In this document: positions 17,114 to 25,403 of the stretch, in pieces
How positions within the stretch are numbered: position 1 is the stretch's first letter
Layout of the letters: the number at the start of each line of letters is the position of its first letter
NCBI GenBank assembly: GCA_026400565.1
Contig: JAPLOV010000167.1
Span: 1 to 43,642, forward strand
DNA from: Hyphomicrobiales bacterium
Lineage (GTDB): Bacteria > Pseudomonadota > Alphaproteobacteria > Rhizobiales > Beijerinckiaceae
Length of the DNA stretch: 43,642 nt
Reading direction: 5' to 3'
Made by a program: the position numbers and the translations under genes
Notes under the pieces: model-generated
The model's database searches: none
What the model saw: only the letters and a program-made list of their open reading frames with translations
What the model was told of the DNA's origin: nothing

Positions 17114-17320
17114 ATGGGCTTCATGCGTGATGTATCGCGCGACCCGATCCCCTGCATCCTCACCACATCAGAGGGCCACGTTGAACGCGACCGTTCAAGG
17201 GAACTGGCCTGTCGCGAGCGGATCAAGGCGCAGCGTGACGCCTTCAGCGCGATCGCGCGTTGGCGGCGCGACCTGTTGAAGGCTGCTCCGGAGGGCCATG
17301 ACAACGCGAGGCTGGGCTGA
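17114..17320 (+). CDS. Small hydrophilic protein, 68 aa, unknown function
   Basis: An AGGAGAA ribosome site stands 5 bases before the ATG at 17114, and the stop overlaps the tautomerase start (TGATG), so it is probably translated and coupled to that gene. The protein is highly charged (RDRSRELACRERIKAQRDAFSAIARWRRDLLK) and predicted mostly helical, with no membrane segment or known motif. It begins an operon divergent from the damaged LysR gene, the usual position for a LysR target. Could also be the remnant of a longer gene. Confidence 0.55.
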   Translation: MGFMRDVSRDPIPCILTTSEGHVERDRSRELACRERIKAQRDAFSAIARWRRDLLKAAPEGHDNARLG

Positions 17321-17736
17321 TGCCGCTGGTCAGGATCGATGCTCCCGCTGCGTTGCCACCGGAGCGCCTGCGGGCCATGGCCGATATGGTCCATGCCGCC
17401 CTCGTCACCCATATGAATGAGCCGGAGGCAGACCGTTTCCAGATCATCTGGCGCCATGGCGTGCAGCATTGGCTGATCGATCCGCGCTATCCATCGGTCG
17501 AGCGGACAGCGGAGGCGCTGATTGTCTCTGTCGCGCTCAGGGCAGGGCGGACGGAGGCCCGGATAATGGCCTTCTACCGGGCTGTGGTGGCACAGGCCGC
17601 AAAGCTCGGCGGCATCAAGCCGGATCATAGCCTGATCGCTCTCAGCGAGAACGCGCCGCTGGACTGGTCATTCGGGTGGGGCGAGGCGCTCTACGCGCCG
17701 GCCGCCGCCAGCCCGGTCAGAATCGCCCCGGCCTGA
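17320..17736 (+). CDS. Tautomerase family protein (MIF superfamily)
   Basis: 138 aa. After Met removal the protein starts with Pro (PLVRIDAP), the catalytic N-terminal proline of the 4-oxalocrotonate tautomerase/MIF superfamily. The long single-chain form with DRFQIIWRHG, then IVSVALRAGRTEARIMAFYRAV and WSFGWGEALYA near the C-terminus matches the Tautomerase_2 type family. These enzymes catalyse keto-enol tautomerisation or dehalogenation-type reactions; the substrate is unknown. It overlaps the upstream small gene by one base, and its last 20 bases overlap the 3' end of the convergent FAD oxidase gene. Confidence 0.88.
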   Translation: MPLVRIDAPAALPPERLRAMADMVHAALVTHMNEPEADRFQIIWRHGVQHWLIDPRYPSVERTAEALIVSVALRAGRTEARIMAFYRAVVAQAAKLGGIKPDHSLIALSENAPLDWSFGWGEALYAPAAASPVRIAPA

Positions 17737-18964
17737 ACGGCTCAGGATTGACGAAAACCGGCTCGCCAGTGACCATCTCGGCAACCATGCGACCGGTGAC
17801 GGCTGCCAGCGTCAGGCCGTGATGGGCGTGGCCGAAGGCAAAGGTCAGGTTCTTGTGGCGCGGTGCCGGGCCGATAACCGGCATCATGTCCGGGGTGCAG
17901 GGCCGGTTGCCGAGCCATGGCGTTGCGTCGAGCCGCTCGCCCAGCGGGAAGACCTGTCGGGCGATGGGCTCGGCCCGGCCAAGCTGGACAGGTGTTGGCG
18001 CCGCGCCGCGGGTCGCGAACTCTGCCCCGGTGGTCAGGCGCACGCCTTTCAGCATCGGCGCGAGGAAATAGCCCCGCTCGTGATCCAGCACCGGGTGGTT
18101 GAGCACGGCATTGCCCTCGGCCCGGTAGTGCATGTGATAGCCGCGCTTGACGGCGAGCGGGAAGCGATAACCCAGTCCCTGCGTCACCAGATCGGCCCAG
18201 GGACCGAGGCAGACGACCACATCGCGCGCAGTGATCACCGTGCCATCGAAGGCCACCACGGTCCAGGAGCCATCCGGGCTCTGGTTCAGTGTCGTGGCCT
18301 CGCCCTTGAGGAAGGCACCGCCCAGGGCCTCGAAGCGCGCCAGATAGGCCATCGAAAGCCCATGCGGATCGGAAACGGAGACGGGGTCGGTCCAGTGCAG
18401 GCCGCCGATCAGGTCATGGGTCAGGTGCGGCTCGGCGCTGCGCAAGGCTGGCGCATCGAGCTTTCTGTGGTTGAGGCCGAAATCGGCACGCCACCTGTCC
18501 GCCTCGGCGAAGCGCGCGTCCTGCTCACGGGCTGTGCGGAACACTTTCATCCAGCCTGTCCGGCGCAGCAGGTGCTGAGCGCCGGCCTCTCCGGCCAGCG
18601 CATCATGCTCGCTGACACAGTGTTCGATCAGCGTGGCGTATTGGCGGGCAATGGCCTCATGCCGGGCCTTGCGCGAGTGCATCCAGTAGGAGAACAGGAA
18701 GGGAGCCAGCTTCGGGATCGCCGCGGCGTGATAGTGCGCGTCGATGGTGTTGTTCATCGCGTAGCGCAGCAGGGCCCCGAAATCATGCGGGAAGCCGTAG
18801 GGATAGACCCCTTCGCGCTGGATCAGGCCAGCATTGCCGAAGGATGTCTCTTCGGAGACGCCGCGCCGGTCGACGAGAGCCGTGTTCCGCCCGCGCTTCT
18901 GGAGGTGCAGGGCTGTCGACACACCAACGACGCCCGCGCCGAGAACGATGCAATCAACCCGCAT
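17717..18964 (-). CDS. FAD-dependent amino acid/amine oxidoreductase (DadA/DAO family)
   Basis: 415 aa from the ATG at 18964 (MRVDCIVLGAGVVGVSTALHLQKRG). The Rossmann FAD motif GAGVVG is at 9–14, followed by ETSFGNAGLIQREGVYPYGFP, typical of D-amino acid dehydrogenase small-subunit-like enzymes, and a C-terminal FAD-contact region PVIGPAPRHKNLTFAFGHAHHGLTLAAVTGRMVAEM. Expected role is oxidative deamination of a D-amino or imino acid, probably at the inner membrane with electrons to quinone. A second member of the same family, clearly diverged, is at 34003–35244. It converges with the tautomerase gene. Confidence 0.9.
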   Translation of the reverse strand: MRVDCIVLGAGVVGVSTALHLQKRGRNTALVDRRGVSEETSFGNAGLIQREGVYPYGFPHDFGALLRYAMNNTIDAHYHAAAIPKLAPFLFSYWMHSRKARHEAIARQYATLIEHCVSEHDALAGEAGAQHLLRRTGWMKVFRTAREQDARFAEADRWRADFGLNHRKLDAPALRSAEPHLTHDLIGGLHWTDPVSVSDPHGLSMAYLARFEALGGAFLKGEATTLNQSPDGSWTVVAFDGTVITARDVVVCLGPWADLVTQGLGYRFPLAVKRGYHMHYRAEGNAVLNHPVLDHERGYFLAPMLKGVRLTTGAEFATRGAAPTPVQLGRAEPIARQVFPLGERLDATPWLGNRPCTPDMMPVIGPAPRHKNLTFAFGHAHHGLTLAAVTGRMVAEMVTGEPVFVNPEPFRPGRF

Positions 18965-19248
18965 GATGAACCCGCATGTCAGCCGCTTTCCATGTTCCCA
19001 ACCACGCCCTTTCATCAGGATAAGGCCGGTCGCGCGCAATGAAACACCGTTCTGCGGCCATCCCCGCGAAAATCTCCGGCTGAGGGGTGGCTTTGGCGCA
19101 TATCCGTTGCGCTTGCTGCCGCTCGGGGCCGTGGCGCGCGCAAAGCCAAGGGTGTGCCATGCGCCGGAGCCGGTTGCCTCGCCGGCCCATTCTGGTAGTG
19201 GCGCAGGTTGCCGGGCTGAGGCGCCGCCGGCTTGAAGGATCCCGGCCC

Positions 19249-20214
19249 GTGCAGCTTGTCTTGTCCGCTCTTGCGCTGCTCGGCCGCTATGGCACGCAAG
19301 GGTTTGCGCTCTCGATTTTCATGGGGCTGGCGCTGCCGCAGTTCGCCGCCGCCGCGCGGCCCCTGCTGCCGATCACGATCTTCCTGTTTGTGGCGATGAC
19401 CTTCGCGCGGGCCGACCTTGCGGCCCTGAAGGCGGCGCTGATCAGGCCCAAGGGTGTCATCGTTGCCGTGCTCTGGCTGACCGTCGCGCCCATCGCGATG
19501 ATTGCAGTTCTGCTGGCTGTTATCCCGCGCGAGGCGCTGGATCCGGGGCTCGTGCTGGGGCTGGTGGTGGTCGCCGCCTCGCCGCCGATCATGTCGGGTC
19601 CGGCGGTGGCGATGATGCTCAACATTCCGCCCACGGTGCTGATTGCCTCAACGATCATCACCACCGCAGCGGCCCCGTTCGTCGCGCCGCCCGTGGCCGA
19701 ATGGCTGCTTGGCGGGCCGGCTCCGCTGGATACGACCGTGCTGATGCTCCGGCTGCTAGGGCTTATCGGCGGGGCCATCGTGCTGGCGGTGGTGTTCCGC
19801 CTGATCGTCGGTTACCGGCGCATCGTGGCCCACAAGGTGTCACTCGATGGCTTCGGGGTCGTGATGTATTTCCTGTTCGCGATCGCGGCCATGGATGGCG
19901 TGACCAACGCCTTCATGACGCGTCCAGGCAAGGTGCTGCTCTTTCTCGGTGTCGCCTTCGGCGTGGTGCTGGCCGGCTTTGTGCTGGCCTGGTTTGTGCT
20001 CAAGCCGGCCATGGGCGCCTCCGACCGCTTTCTGATGGGTTACGGCACCGGCCAGCGCAACATGGGCGCGCTGATCGCCGCGCTGGGTGCTGCCACGCCG
20101 GAGACCACCTTCCTGTTCTTTGCGCTGGCGCAGTTCCCGATCTACCTGATGCCGCAGATCATCAAGCCGCTGGCCAGGCGCTTCGCCGTCACCGAAGGGC
20201 CGCCGCCGCGATGA
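19249..20214 (+). CDS. Bile acid:sodium symporter-like (BASS) membrane transporter
   Basis: 321 aa from the GTG at 19249, chosen because an AAGGA lies upstream and because the family-like hydrophobic sequence (LSALALLGRYGTQGFALSIFMGLALPQF) begins here; the frame is open back to 19087 with Arg-rich, non-membrane residues. About ten transmembrane segments; the motif-like stretches VVVAASPPIMSGPAVAMMLN and GYGTGQRNMGALIAALG resemble the two crossed-helix regions that bind Na+ and substrate in BASS proteins. Substrate unknown (organic anion or keto acid likely). Gap to rpe is 70 bp. Confidence 0.75.
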   Translation: MQLVLSALALLGRYGTQGFALSIFMGLALPQFAAAARPLLPITIFLFVAMTFARADLAALKAALIRPKGVIVAVLWLTVAPIAMIAVLLAVIPREALDPGLVLGLVVVAASPPIMSGPAVAMMLNIPPTVLIASTIITTAAAPFVAPPVAEWLLGGPAPLDTTVLMLRLLGLIGGAIVLAVVFRLIVGYRRIVAHKVSLDGFGVVMYFLFAIAAMDGVTNAFMTRPGKVLLFLGVAFGVVLAGFVLAWFVLKPAMGASDRFLMGYGTGQRNMGALIAALGAATPETTFLFFALAQFPIYLMPQIIKPLARRFAVTEGPPPR

Positions 20215-20284
20215 ACAGCTGGCGGGCGGGGACACAGGGCCAAAGCCGATTGCCCGGCGCGGCCTGCAATGCTAACCCGCCCGC

Positions 20285-20968
20285 ATGACCAAGCCGATCA
20301 TCATTGCGCCTTCGATCCTGTCCGCCGATTTCGCGCGGCTGGGCGCGGAGGTTGCCGCCATCGACCGGGCCGGCGCGGACTGGATCCATTGCGACGTGAT
20401 GGATGGCCATTTCGTGCCGAACATCACCTTTGGCCCGGATGTGCTGAAGGCGATCCGCCCGCACACGGACAAGCTGTTCGATGTGCACCTGATGGTCGCG
20501 CCAGTCGATCCTTACATCGAGGCGTTCGCGCGCGCCGGAGCCGACCGGATCACCATCCATGTGGAAGCCGGGCCGCATCCGCATCGCACCCTCCAGGCGA
20601 TCCAGGCGCTGGGAAAGAAGGCCGGCATCGCTCTCAATCCCGGCACGCCGGAAAGCGCCATCGCCTATCTGCTCGACAGCGTCGATCTGGTGCTTTGCAT
20701 GACGGTCAACCCCGGCTTTGGCGGACAAGCTTTCATCCCTGAGGTTTGTGACAAGATTGCCCGCATCAAGGCGATGATCGGCGACAGGCCCATCGCCATC
20801 GAGATCGATGGCGGCTGCACGCCGGCGACGGCACCGCTCGTGGTTGCAGCCGGTGCCAGCGTGCTGGTGGCGGGATCTGCTGCCTTCAAGGGCGGCGAGG
20901 GCGCCTATGCCGGTAACATCGCCGCCCTGCGCAAGGCTGCTGAAGGCGCGCGCGGCGGCTGGGTGTGA
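20285..20968 (+). CDS. rpe: Ribulose-phosphate 3-epimerase
   Basis: 227 aa, normal length. TIM-barrel features: [37 protein letters not shown] (metal/catalytic His and Asp), [35 protein letters not shown], and [13 protein letters not shown] with the C-terminal phosphate loop. It interconverts ribulose-5-phosphate and xylulose-5-phosphate in the cytosol (pentose phosphate and Calvin cycles). It precedes purB by 90 bp on the same strand, a common alphaproteobacterial order. Confidence 0.97.
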   Translation: MTKPIIIAPSILSADFARLGAEVAAIDRAGADWIHCDVMDGHFVPNITFGPDVLKAIRPHTDKLFDVHLMVAPVDPYIEAFARAGADRITIHVEAGPHPHRTLQAIQALGKKAGIALNPGTPESAIAYLLDSVDLVLCMTVNPGFGGQAFIPEVCDKIARIKAMIGDRPIAIEIDGGCTPATAPLVVAAGASVLVAGSAAFKGGEGAYAGNIAALRKAAEGARGGWV

Positions 20969-21058
20969 GGCAGGGATTTGCTGCGCAAGCCTCGCTCCGG
21001 ACGGGGTGGGTCAATGGCGGTGACGGGGCTGCGATGCTGATTCTGGAGACACATTGAC

Positions 21059-22366
21059 ATGATCCCGCGTTATTCCCGCCCCGAGATGGTGGCGATCTGG
21101 GAGCCGCAGACGCGGTTCCGGATCTGGTTCGAGATCGAGGCGCATGCCACCGACAAGCTGGCGGAACTGGGCGTGGTGCCGAAGGGGGCCGCTGCCGCCG
21201 TCTGGGCGAAGGCCGGTGACGCCGTGTTCGATGTGGCGCGGATCGACGAGATCGAGCGCGTCACCAAACATGACGTGATCGCCTTCCTGACCCATCTGGC
21301 CGAAATCGTCGGTCCGGAAGCCCGCTTCGTGCATCAGGGCATGACCTCGTCCGATGTGCTCGACACCACGCTCGCGGTGCAGCTTGCGCGCGCCTCCGAC
21401 CTGCTCATCGCCGATGTCGACGGGCTGCTGGCTACGCTGAAGCGGCGGGCGCTGGAACACAAATACACCCCGACCATCGGCCGCTCGCACGGCATCCATG
21501 CCGAGCCGGTGACCTTCGGGCTGAAGCTGGTACAGGCGTATGCCGAGTTCGCCCGCTGCCGGGCGCGGCTCGTGGCGGCGCGGGCCGAGGTGGCGACCTG
21601 CGCGATTTCGGGCGCGGTCGGCACATTTGCCAACATCGATCCAGCGGTGGAGGCCCATGTCGCGGCGAAGATGGGCCTCGCCATCGAGCCGGTATCGACC
21701 CAGGTCATCCCTCGCGACAGGCATGCCATGTTCTTCGCCACGCTGGGTGTGGTCGCATCCTGCGTCGAGCGGCTGGCGACCGAGATCCGGCACCTGCAAC
21801 GCACCGAGGTCTATGAGGCGGAGGAGTTCTTCTCGCCCGGCCAGAAGGGCTCCTCGGCGATGCCGCACAAGCGCAACCCGGTGCTGACCGAGAACCTGAC
21901 CGGTCTGGCCCGGCTGGTACGCGGCATGGTCGTACCGGCCATGGAGAACGTGGCGCTCTGGCATGAGCGCGACATCTCACATTCCTCGGTCGAGCGGATG
22001 ATCGGCCCGGACGCCACCGTGACGCTGGATTTCGCGCTGTCGCGGCTGACCGGGGTGATCGACAAGCTGCTGGTCTATCCGGCCAACATGCGCAAGAACA
22101 TCGACCGGCTGGGCGGCCTGCACAACTCGCAGCGTGTGCTGCTGGCGTTGACGCAGGCGGGTGCCAGCCGTGAGGAGAGCTACGCGCTGGTGCAGCGCAA
22201 CGCCATGCGAACCTGGGAAAATGGCGAGGATTTCCTGACCAATCTCAAGGCCGATGCCGACGTGGCGGCGCGGCTCAGCCAGGCCGAGATCGAGGCGATG
22301 TTCGACGAGGCCTATCACCTCAAGCATGTCGACATGATCTTCCAACGTGTCTTTGGTGAGGACTGA
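21059..22366 (+). CDS. purB: Adenylosuccinate lyase
   Basis: 435 aa. Begins MIPRYSRPEMVAIWEPQTRFRIWFEIEAHATD, contains the catalytic His region GMTSSDVLDT and GRSHGIHAEPVTFG, and the fumarase/aspartase superfamily signature GSSAMPHKRNP. It acts twice in purine synthesis (SAICAR to AICAR, adenylosuccinate to AMP), cytosolic homotetramer. Length and motif order match the alphaproteobacterial PurB type. A GNAT gene follows 9 bp after the stop. Confidence 0.97.
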   Translation: MIPRYSRPEMVAIWEPQTRFRIWFEIEAHATDKLAELGVVPKGAAAAVWAKAGDAVFDVARIDEIERVTKHDVIAFLTHLAEIVGPEARFVHQGMTSSDVLDTTLAVQLARASDLLIADVDGLLATLKRRALEHKYTPTIGRSHGIHAEPVTFGLKLVQAYAEFARCRARLVAARAEVATCAISGAVGTFANIDPAVEAHVAAKMGLAIEPVSTQVIPRDRHAMFFATLGVVASCVERLATEIRHLQRTEVYEAEEFFSPGQKGSSAMPHKRNPVLTENLTGLARLVRGMVVPAMENVALWHERDISHSSVERMIGPDATVTLDFALSRLTGVIDKLLVYPANMRKNIDRLGGLHNSQRVLLALTQAGASREESYALVQRNAMRTWENGEDFLTNLKADADVAARLSQAEIEAMFDEAYHLKHVDMIFQRVFGED

Positions 22367-22375
22367 CCGCGGTCC

Positions 22376-22873
22376 GTGCCGATCCGCCCTGCCACGGTTG
22401 ATGATTTGCGCGCCGTCACCGGGCTGATCGAGCGGGCCGTGCGCATCAGCAATGCGACGGACTATACCGCCCAACAGCAGATGCAGGTGCTGGCCGATTA
22501 CGCGCTGCCGGCGATGAAGCGCAGGCTGACGCGGTCGGCCGCCTTTCTCGTGGCGGAGATGCCGGTCTGGGCCAGCGCTGAGCGCATCGTCAGCGGCGTG
22601 GCCGTTGCCGTAAGGTCCCGCCGGGCCAGCGCCGATGATGTGGCCAGCATCGAGGCGCTGTTCGTTGATCCGTCGGCACAGGGCATGGGCGTGGGCGGGG
22701 CGTTGCTCGATGATCTGGTCGAGCGGGTGCGCCGGGCCGGTATTGCCCGCATCATGGTGTCAGCCTCGCTGACGGCTGCCGACTTCTATGCCCATATGGG
22801 CTTTTCCCGGCTCGGGCGGTCGCAGTCCAACACCGGCGTCGATACCGTGATGATGGAGCGCCTGCTCGGCTAG
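22376..22873 (+). CDS. GNAT family N-acetyltransferase
   Basis: 165 aa from a GTG start 9 bp after purB. GNAT fold: N-terminal IRPATVDDLRAVTGLIERAV, central FLVAEMPVWAS...IVSGVAVAVRSRRASADDVASIEALFVDPSAQGMGVGGALLDDLVERVRRAG with the acetyl-CoA loop QGMGVG, and C-terminal ADFYAHMGFSRLG. Substrate unknown. Position after purB suggests co-transcription but not functional linkage. Confidence 0.88.
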   Translation: MPIRPATVDDLRAVTGLIERAVRISNATDYTAQQQMQVLADYALPAMKRRLTRSAAFLVAEMPVWASAERIVSGVAVAVRSRRASADDVASIEALFVDPSAQGMGVGGALLDDLVERVRRAGIARIMVSASLTAADFYAHMGFSRLGRSQSNTGVDTVMMERLLG

Positions 22874-22988
22874 CCGGGTTGTCACGACATCGGCTTCATC
22901 GCAACCATCAAGATCCTCGTACACCACCGGCACCTTGCCCGAAATGGTCCCGGGAACCCAGAAACCCCTTCATGGCGGCACCTCTCCC

Positions 22989-23543
22989 ATGCGCACCTCC
23001 GATGCTGACATCCTGATCATTCCCGGCCTGGGCGGCTCCGGCCCCGAACACTGGCAAACCCGCTGGGAAGCGAAGCTCAGCACGGCGCGCCGTATCGAGC
23101 AGGGCGACTGGAAAGAGCCGCACCGGGCTGAATGGGCCGCCAATATCGTGGCGGCTGTCAAGGCTTCGAGCCGACCGGTGGTGCTGGTGGCGCATAGCTG
23201 CGGCGTCAGTTCGGTGGCCCATGCCGCAACGGAACTTGCAGGGCTGGCTGTTGCCGGGGCCTTTCTGGTCGCACCGGCTTCCGAGCGGGCGCTGCATGCA
23301 ATTCCCGGGATGCCGGCCGACTTCGCGCACCACGTCAGGCAGAAGCTGCCGTTCCGCGCCGTGCTGGCGTCCAGCACCAGCGATCCTTATTGCACCGTTG
23401 ACGAGGCGCAGGAACTGGCAGGGGCGTGGGGGGCGGAGTTCTCCGATGCCGGTGATGCCGGCCACATCAATGTCGCGTCCGGTCACGGCCCATGGCCCGA
23501 AGGGCTGATGCGGTTCGCCGGCTTCCTGCGCTCGCTGGGGTAG
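22989..23543 (+). CDS. RBBP9/YdeN-family alpha/beta hydrolase
   Basis: 184 aa from the ATG at 22989 (MRTSDADILIIPGLGGSGPEHWQTRWE). The opening G-L-G-G-S-G-P-E-H-W-Q and the ending GHINVASGHGPWPEG are characteristic of the RBBP9/YdeN serine hydrolase family; the nucleophile is the Ser in VAHSCGVSS and the Asp/His partners lie in TSDPYC and AGHIN. Likely a small cytosolic esterase with unknown substrate. An in-frame ATG at 22944 and the first at 22935 are alternatives; no strong ribosome site decides. Confidence 0.88.
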   Translation: MRTSDADILIIPGLGGSGPEHWQTRWEAKLSTARRIEQGDWKEPHRAEWAANIVAAVKASSRPVVLVAHSCGVSSVAHAATELAGLAVAGAFLVAPASERALHAIPGMPADFAHHVRQKLPFRAVLASSTSDPYCTVDEAQELAGAWGAEFSDAGDAGHINVASGHGPWPEGLMRFAGFLRSLG

Positions 23544-23556
23544 GGCTGCGCGCCGC

Positions 23557-23892
23557 TCAGAGGCCGAGCAGACTGCCTGCGAGTTTCAGCAACACCTGCC
23601 CGCAGGCCAGGCTCCAGAAGCCGGCAACGACCGTGGCGATGGCGACGAAGGGAATAGGCCGCCCGTCGATCTGGCGGCCCATGACGGTGCTCCGCAGGAT
23701 GATGAACGGGGCACAGAACACGACCACCGGCACGCTGGCCACGGCGAGGACGCCGCCGGTCTCCAGCAGCTTGAAACTCGCGCGGCGTGCCGTGAACAGC
23801 TCGAACGCACTGGCCACAAGTCCTGCGAAGGCAAAGCCGATGAAGAGTGCCTGAAACGCGTGGATGGCTTCCGGTTCGAGATTCAACGCCAA
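23557..23892 (-). CDS. Small multi-pass membrane protein (DUF6949-like), TTG start
   Basis: 111 aa with three hydrophobic segments (IHAFQALFIGFAFAGLVASAF; VLAVASVPVVVFCAPFIIL; ATVVAGFWSLACGQVLLKLAG). It begins with TTG at 23892 or a second TTG at 23886; a GAAGGG site is better spaced (8 bases) for the second. Proteins of this size and layout are conserved in Hyphomicrobiales with no known function; family name is from memory of the pattern and is tentative. A CtrA-like box lies 46 bp upstream. Confidence 0.7.
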   Translation of the reverse strand: MALNLEPEAIHAFQALFIGFAFAGLVASAFELFTARRASFKLLETGGVLAVASVPVVVFCAPFIILRSTVMGRQIDGRPIPFVAIATVVAGFWSLACGQVLLKLAGSLLGL

Positions 23893-23937
23893 CGCCCTTC
23901 GCTACGCCAACAGTTAACGAAAGCTTATTGCGCATCC

Positions 23938-23952
23938 TTAAGCGGACGTTAA
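23938..23952. promoter_or_regulatory. Candidate CtrA-binding box TTAA-N7-TTAA
   Basis: TTAAGCGGACGTTAA matches the full-site CtrA consensus spacing TTAA-N7-TTAA(C), with G instead of C after the second half. It lies in the 150-bp region between two divergent membrane-protein genes, with extra TTAA half-sites nearby (GTTAACG near 23912 and CTTAACG at 23971). CtrA is the essential cell-cycle regulator of alphaproteobacteria; binding here is inferred. Confidence 0.5.
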
Positions 23953-24042
23953 GCGACGCCTGCTTTCATGCTTAACGCAGTCCGGCTTGCCGCTCCCTCA
24001 CGCGTCACCGGCGGTGGTTGCGTTCCGGCGAGACATTCTTTC

Positions 24043-24759
24043 ATGTCACAAGTACATTCCTGTCCGTCCACGTCCGGCCATAGCGCAGCGGCCCTGCTGC
24101 GCACGCGCCATCACGTCACCGTCAGGCCGGCTCCGCGCGCCGACGGGCTGATCTGGGCTTTCGTGGTCATGCTGCTGCTGTTTGCGGCGGGCGGAATCGC
24201 TGGCGGCATGTGGTGGGCACAGCGTCCGCCCGCGCCACCCCAGATGATCGAGATGCGAATCGGTTCGGAAACGCTGGTGATCTCGTCGGCCTACAAAGGG
24301 CCGCGCACCGCCGACATGGGGCGCGAGGTCGGCATGACTCGCCTGCGCGTCACCTGGCCGGAGCTTGCCGCTGCAGCCCCCGGCAACACCGCCGAAGTCC
24401 ACATCACCATCGGGCCCGCTTCGCCCACAACCGATCCGCGCGCGCAGTTCGCCACGCTGGCGCGCTTCCTCATGCCTGGCGCATGGACCAACCCGGGTGG
24501 GCTGGTGGCCCGCTCGTTCAAGAAGGGCTCGCCCTTCGATGCGGAGGAACTGTTCATGTCGCTGCCGGACGGGGCCAGCTTCTTTGCGCGCTGCACGGCG
24601 GATCTGGCCCGTACATGGCTCGACGAGGGCTGCCGGACGGTGCTCAAGCACGGTCCGTTCGACATCACGCTGCGCTTCCCGCGCGAGGCCCTGACAGAGT
24701 GGAATGCGTTGTCGGACGGCGTGCGCGCCCTGGTCGACAGCTTCCGCAAGCCAGTCTGA
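24043..24759 (+). CDS. Membrane-anchored protein of unknown function
   Basis: 238 aa from the ATG at 24043; the frame is open from 23968, where another ATG would add 25 residues with no family-like features. A single transmembrane helix (LIWAFVVMLLLFAAGGIAGGMWW, about residues 36–58) anchors a soluble, probably periplasmic domain with RIGSETLVISSAYKGPRTA, then FMSLPDGASFFARC and ARTWLDEGCRTVLKHGPFDITLRFPREAL. Two cysteines (in FFARCTA and DEGCRTV) may pair. No named domain recognised, although such proteins are common in Hyphomicrobiales. It converges with the DUF3126 gene. Confidence 0.7.
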   Translation: MSQVHSCPSTSGHSAAALLRTRHHVTVRPAPRADGLIWAFVVMLLLFAAGGIAGGMWWAQRPPAPPQMIEMRIGSETLVISSAYKGPRTADMGREVGMTRLRVTWPELAAAAPGNTAEVHITIGPASPTTDPRAQFATLARFLMPGAWTNPGGLVARSFKKGSPFDAEELFMSLPDGASFFARCTADLARTWLDEGCRTVLKHGPFDITLRFPREALTEWNALSDGVRALVDSFRKPV

Positions 24760-24776
24760 CCGGCCTTTACGGCCGG
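24760..24776. terminator. Short GC-rich hairpin between convergent genes
   Basis: CCGGCC (24760–24765) and GGCCGG (24771–24776) form a perfect 6-bp stem with a TTTAC loop, immediately after the stop at 24759 and before the convergent DUF3126 stop at 24787. There is no T-tract on either side, so it would be at best a weak bidirectional terminator. Confidence 0.4.
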
Positions 24777-24786
24777 CGCTGGCGGC

Positions 24787-24999
24787 TCAGTCTTCGAGGT
24801 CGACGTCCAAGATCGCCATGGTGAAGTTGAACGAGCGGTCGCCGTCTTCGTCATCGACATGGATGATGCCGACATACTCATCACCGATGTAGACCTCGGC
24901 GGAATCGTTCTTCTTGGGGCGCGCCTTAACGGCTATGCCGTGGTTGGCGAAGGTGCGGCGCAAAAAGCGCTCGAGTTTGGCGAGTTCAGTCTTGTCCAC
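24787..24999 (-). CDS. DUF3126 family protein
   Basis: 70 aa: KTELAKLERFLRRTFANHGIAVKARPKKNDSAEVYIGDEYVGIIHVDDEDGDRSFNFTMAILD. This is the complete DUF3126 domain, a small cytosolic acidic protein almost confined to alphaproteobacteria and of unknown function. Length is exactly as in the family. It supports the taxonomic placement. Confidence 0.92.
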   Translation of the reverse strand: MDKTELAKLERFLRRTFANHGIAVKARPKKNDSAEVYIGDEYVGIIHVDDEDGDRSFNFTMAILDVDLED

Positions 25000-25403
25000 G
25001 ATCTGCTGGTCCCAAAACGGCCGATGAAGGAAGGCGAGACGGCAGCGATGCCATGGCCGCAGGCCAAGGGCAAGCTCTTAGCGGCGTGGGGGCTCGCCGG
25101 GGCGCAGCCACCTGCTGTCCGGCGCAGCGCGCCGGTCACCCGAGGACGCTGCGCTGCCAAGCTGCAGTCTCCGGCGCAATGAAATGCGATTTTCGCGGAT
25201 TTTGCACGGATTGATTTCGCGAACGCGATCTTTGAAAACAGCACAGTCGAAGCCTGTGCTTTTTTGTGGCAGCCATGCGAAAATGCGTTGTCGGCCATGC
25301 AAGTGGTTGCTAGCACTGTCCGGCAGATCAAACGACAGCCGGCAGTGCATCAGCGCCGTTCAGAAGCTGCCGCGAGATGCGACAGAGGGGACAGGCGTTC
25401 GAC
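25000..25403. other. 404-bp non-coding region upstream of the liv operon
   Basis: No convincing gene. Open frames here are composition artefacts. The second half (about 25185–25300) is much more A/T-rich than its surroundings and holds the hairpin plus T-run at 25240–25265, so it probably contains the liv promoter and either an attenuator or a small-RNA terminator. The first half (25070–25180) is GC-rich with no recognised element. Confidence 0.6.
25240..25265 (+). terminator. Intrinsic terminator-like hairpin in the liv leader
   Basis: AGCACAG (25240–25246), 7-base loop, CTGTGCT (25254–25260), then five further T (25261–25265). The stem is perfect. It lies 139 bp before livH on the same strand and nearly 500 bp after the last plus-strand stop (24759), so it is not at the end of an obvious gene. 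It may end a small RNA or attenuate the liv transcript. Confidence 0.65.

Noticed and set aside
25078-25350. 90-aa minus-strand open frame upstream of livH
   Set aside because: No ribosome site or motif, crosses the terminator-like hairpin, and the base composition changes sharply in mid-frame.
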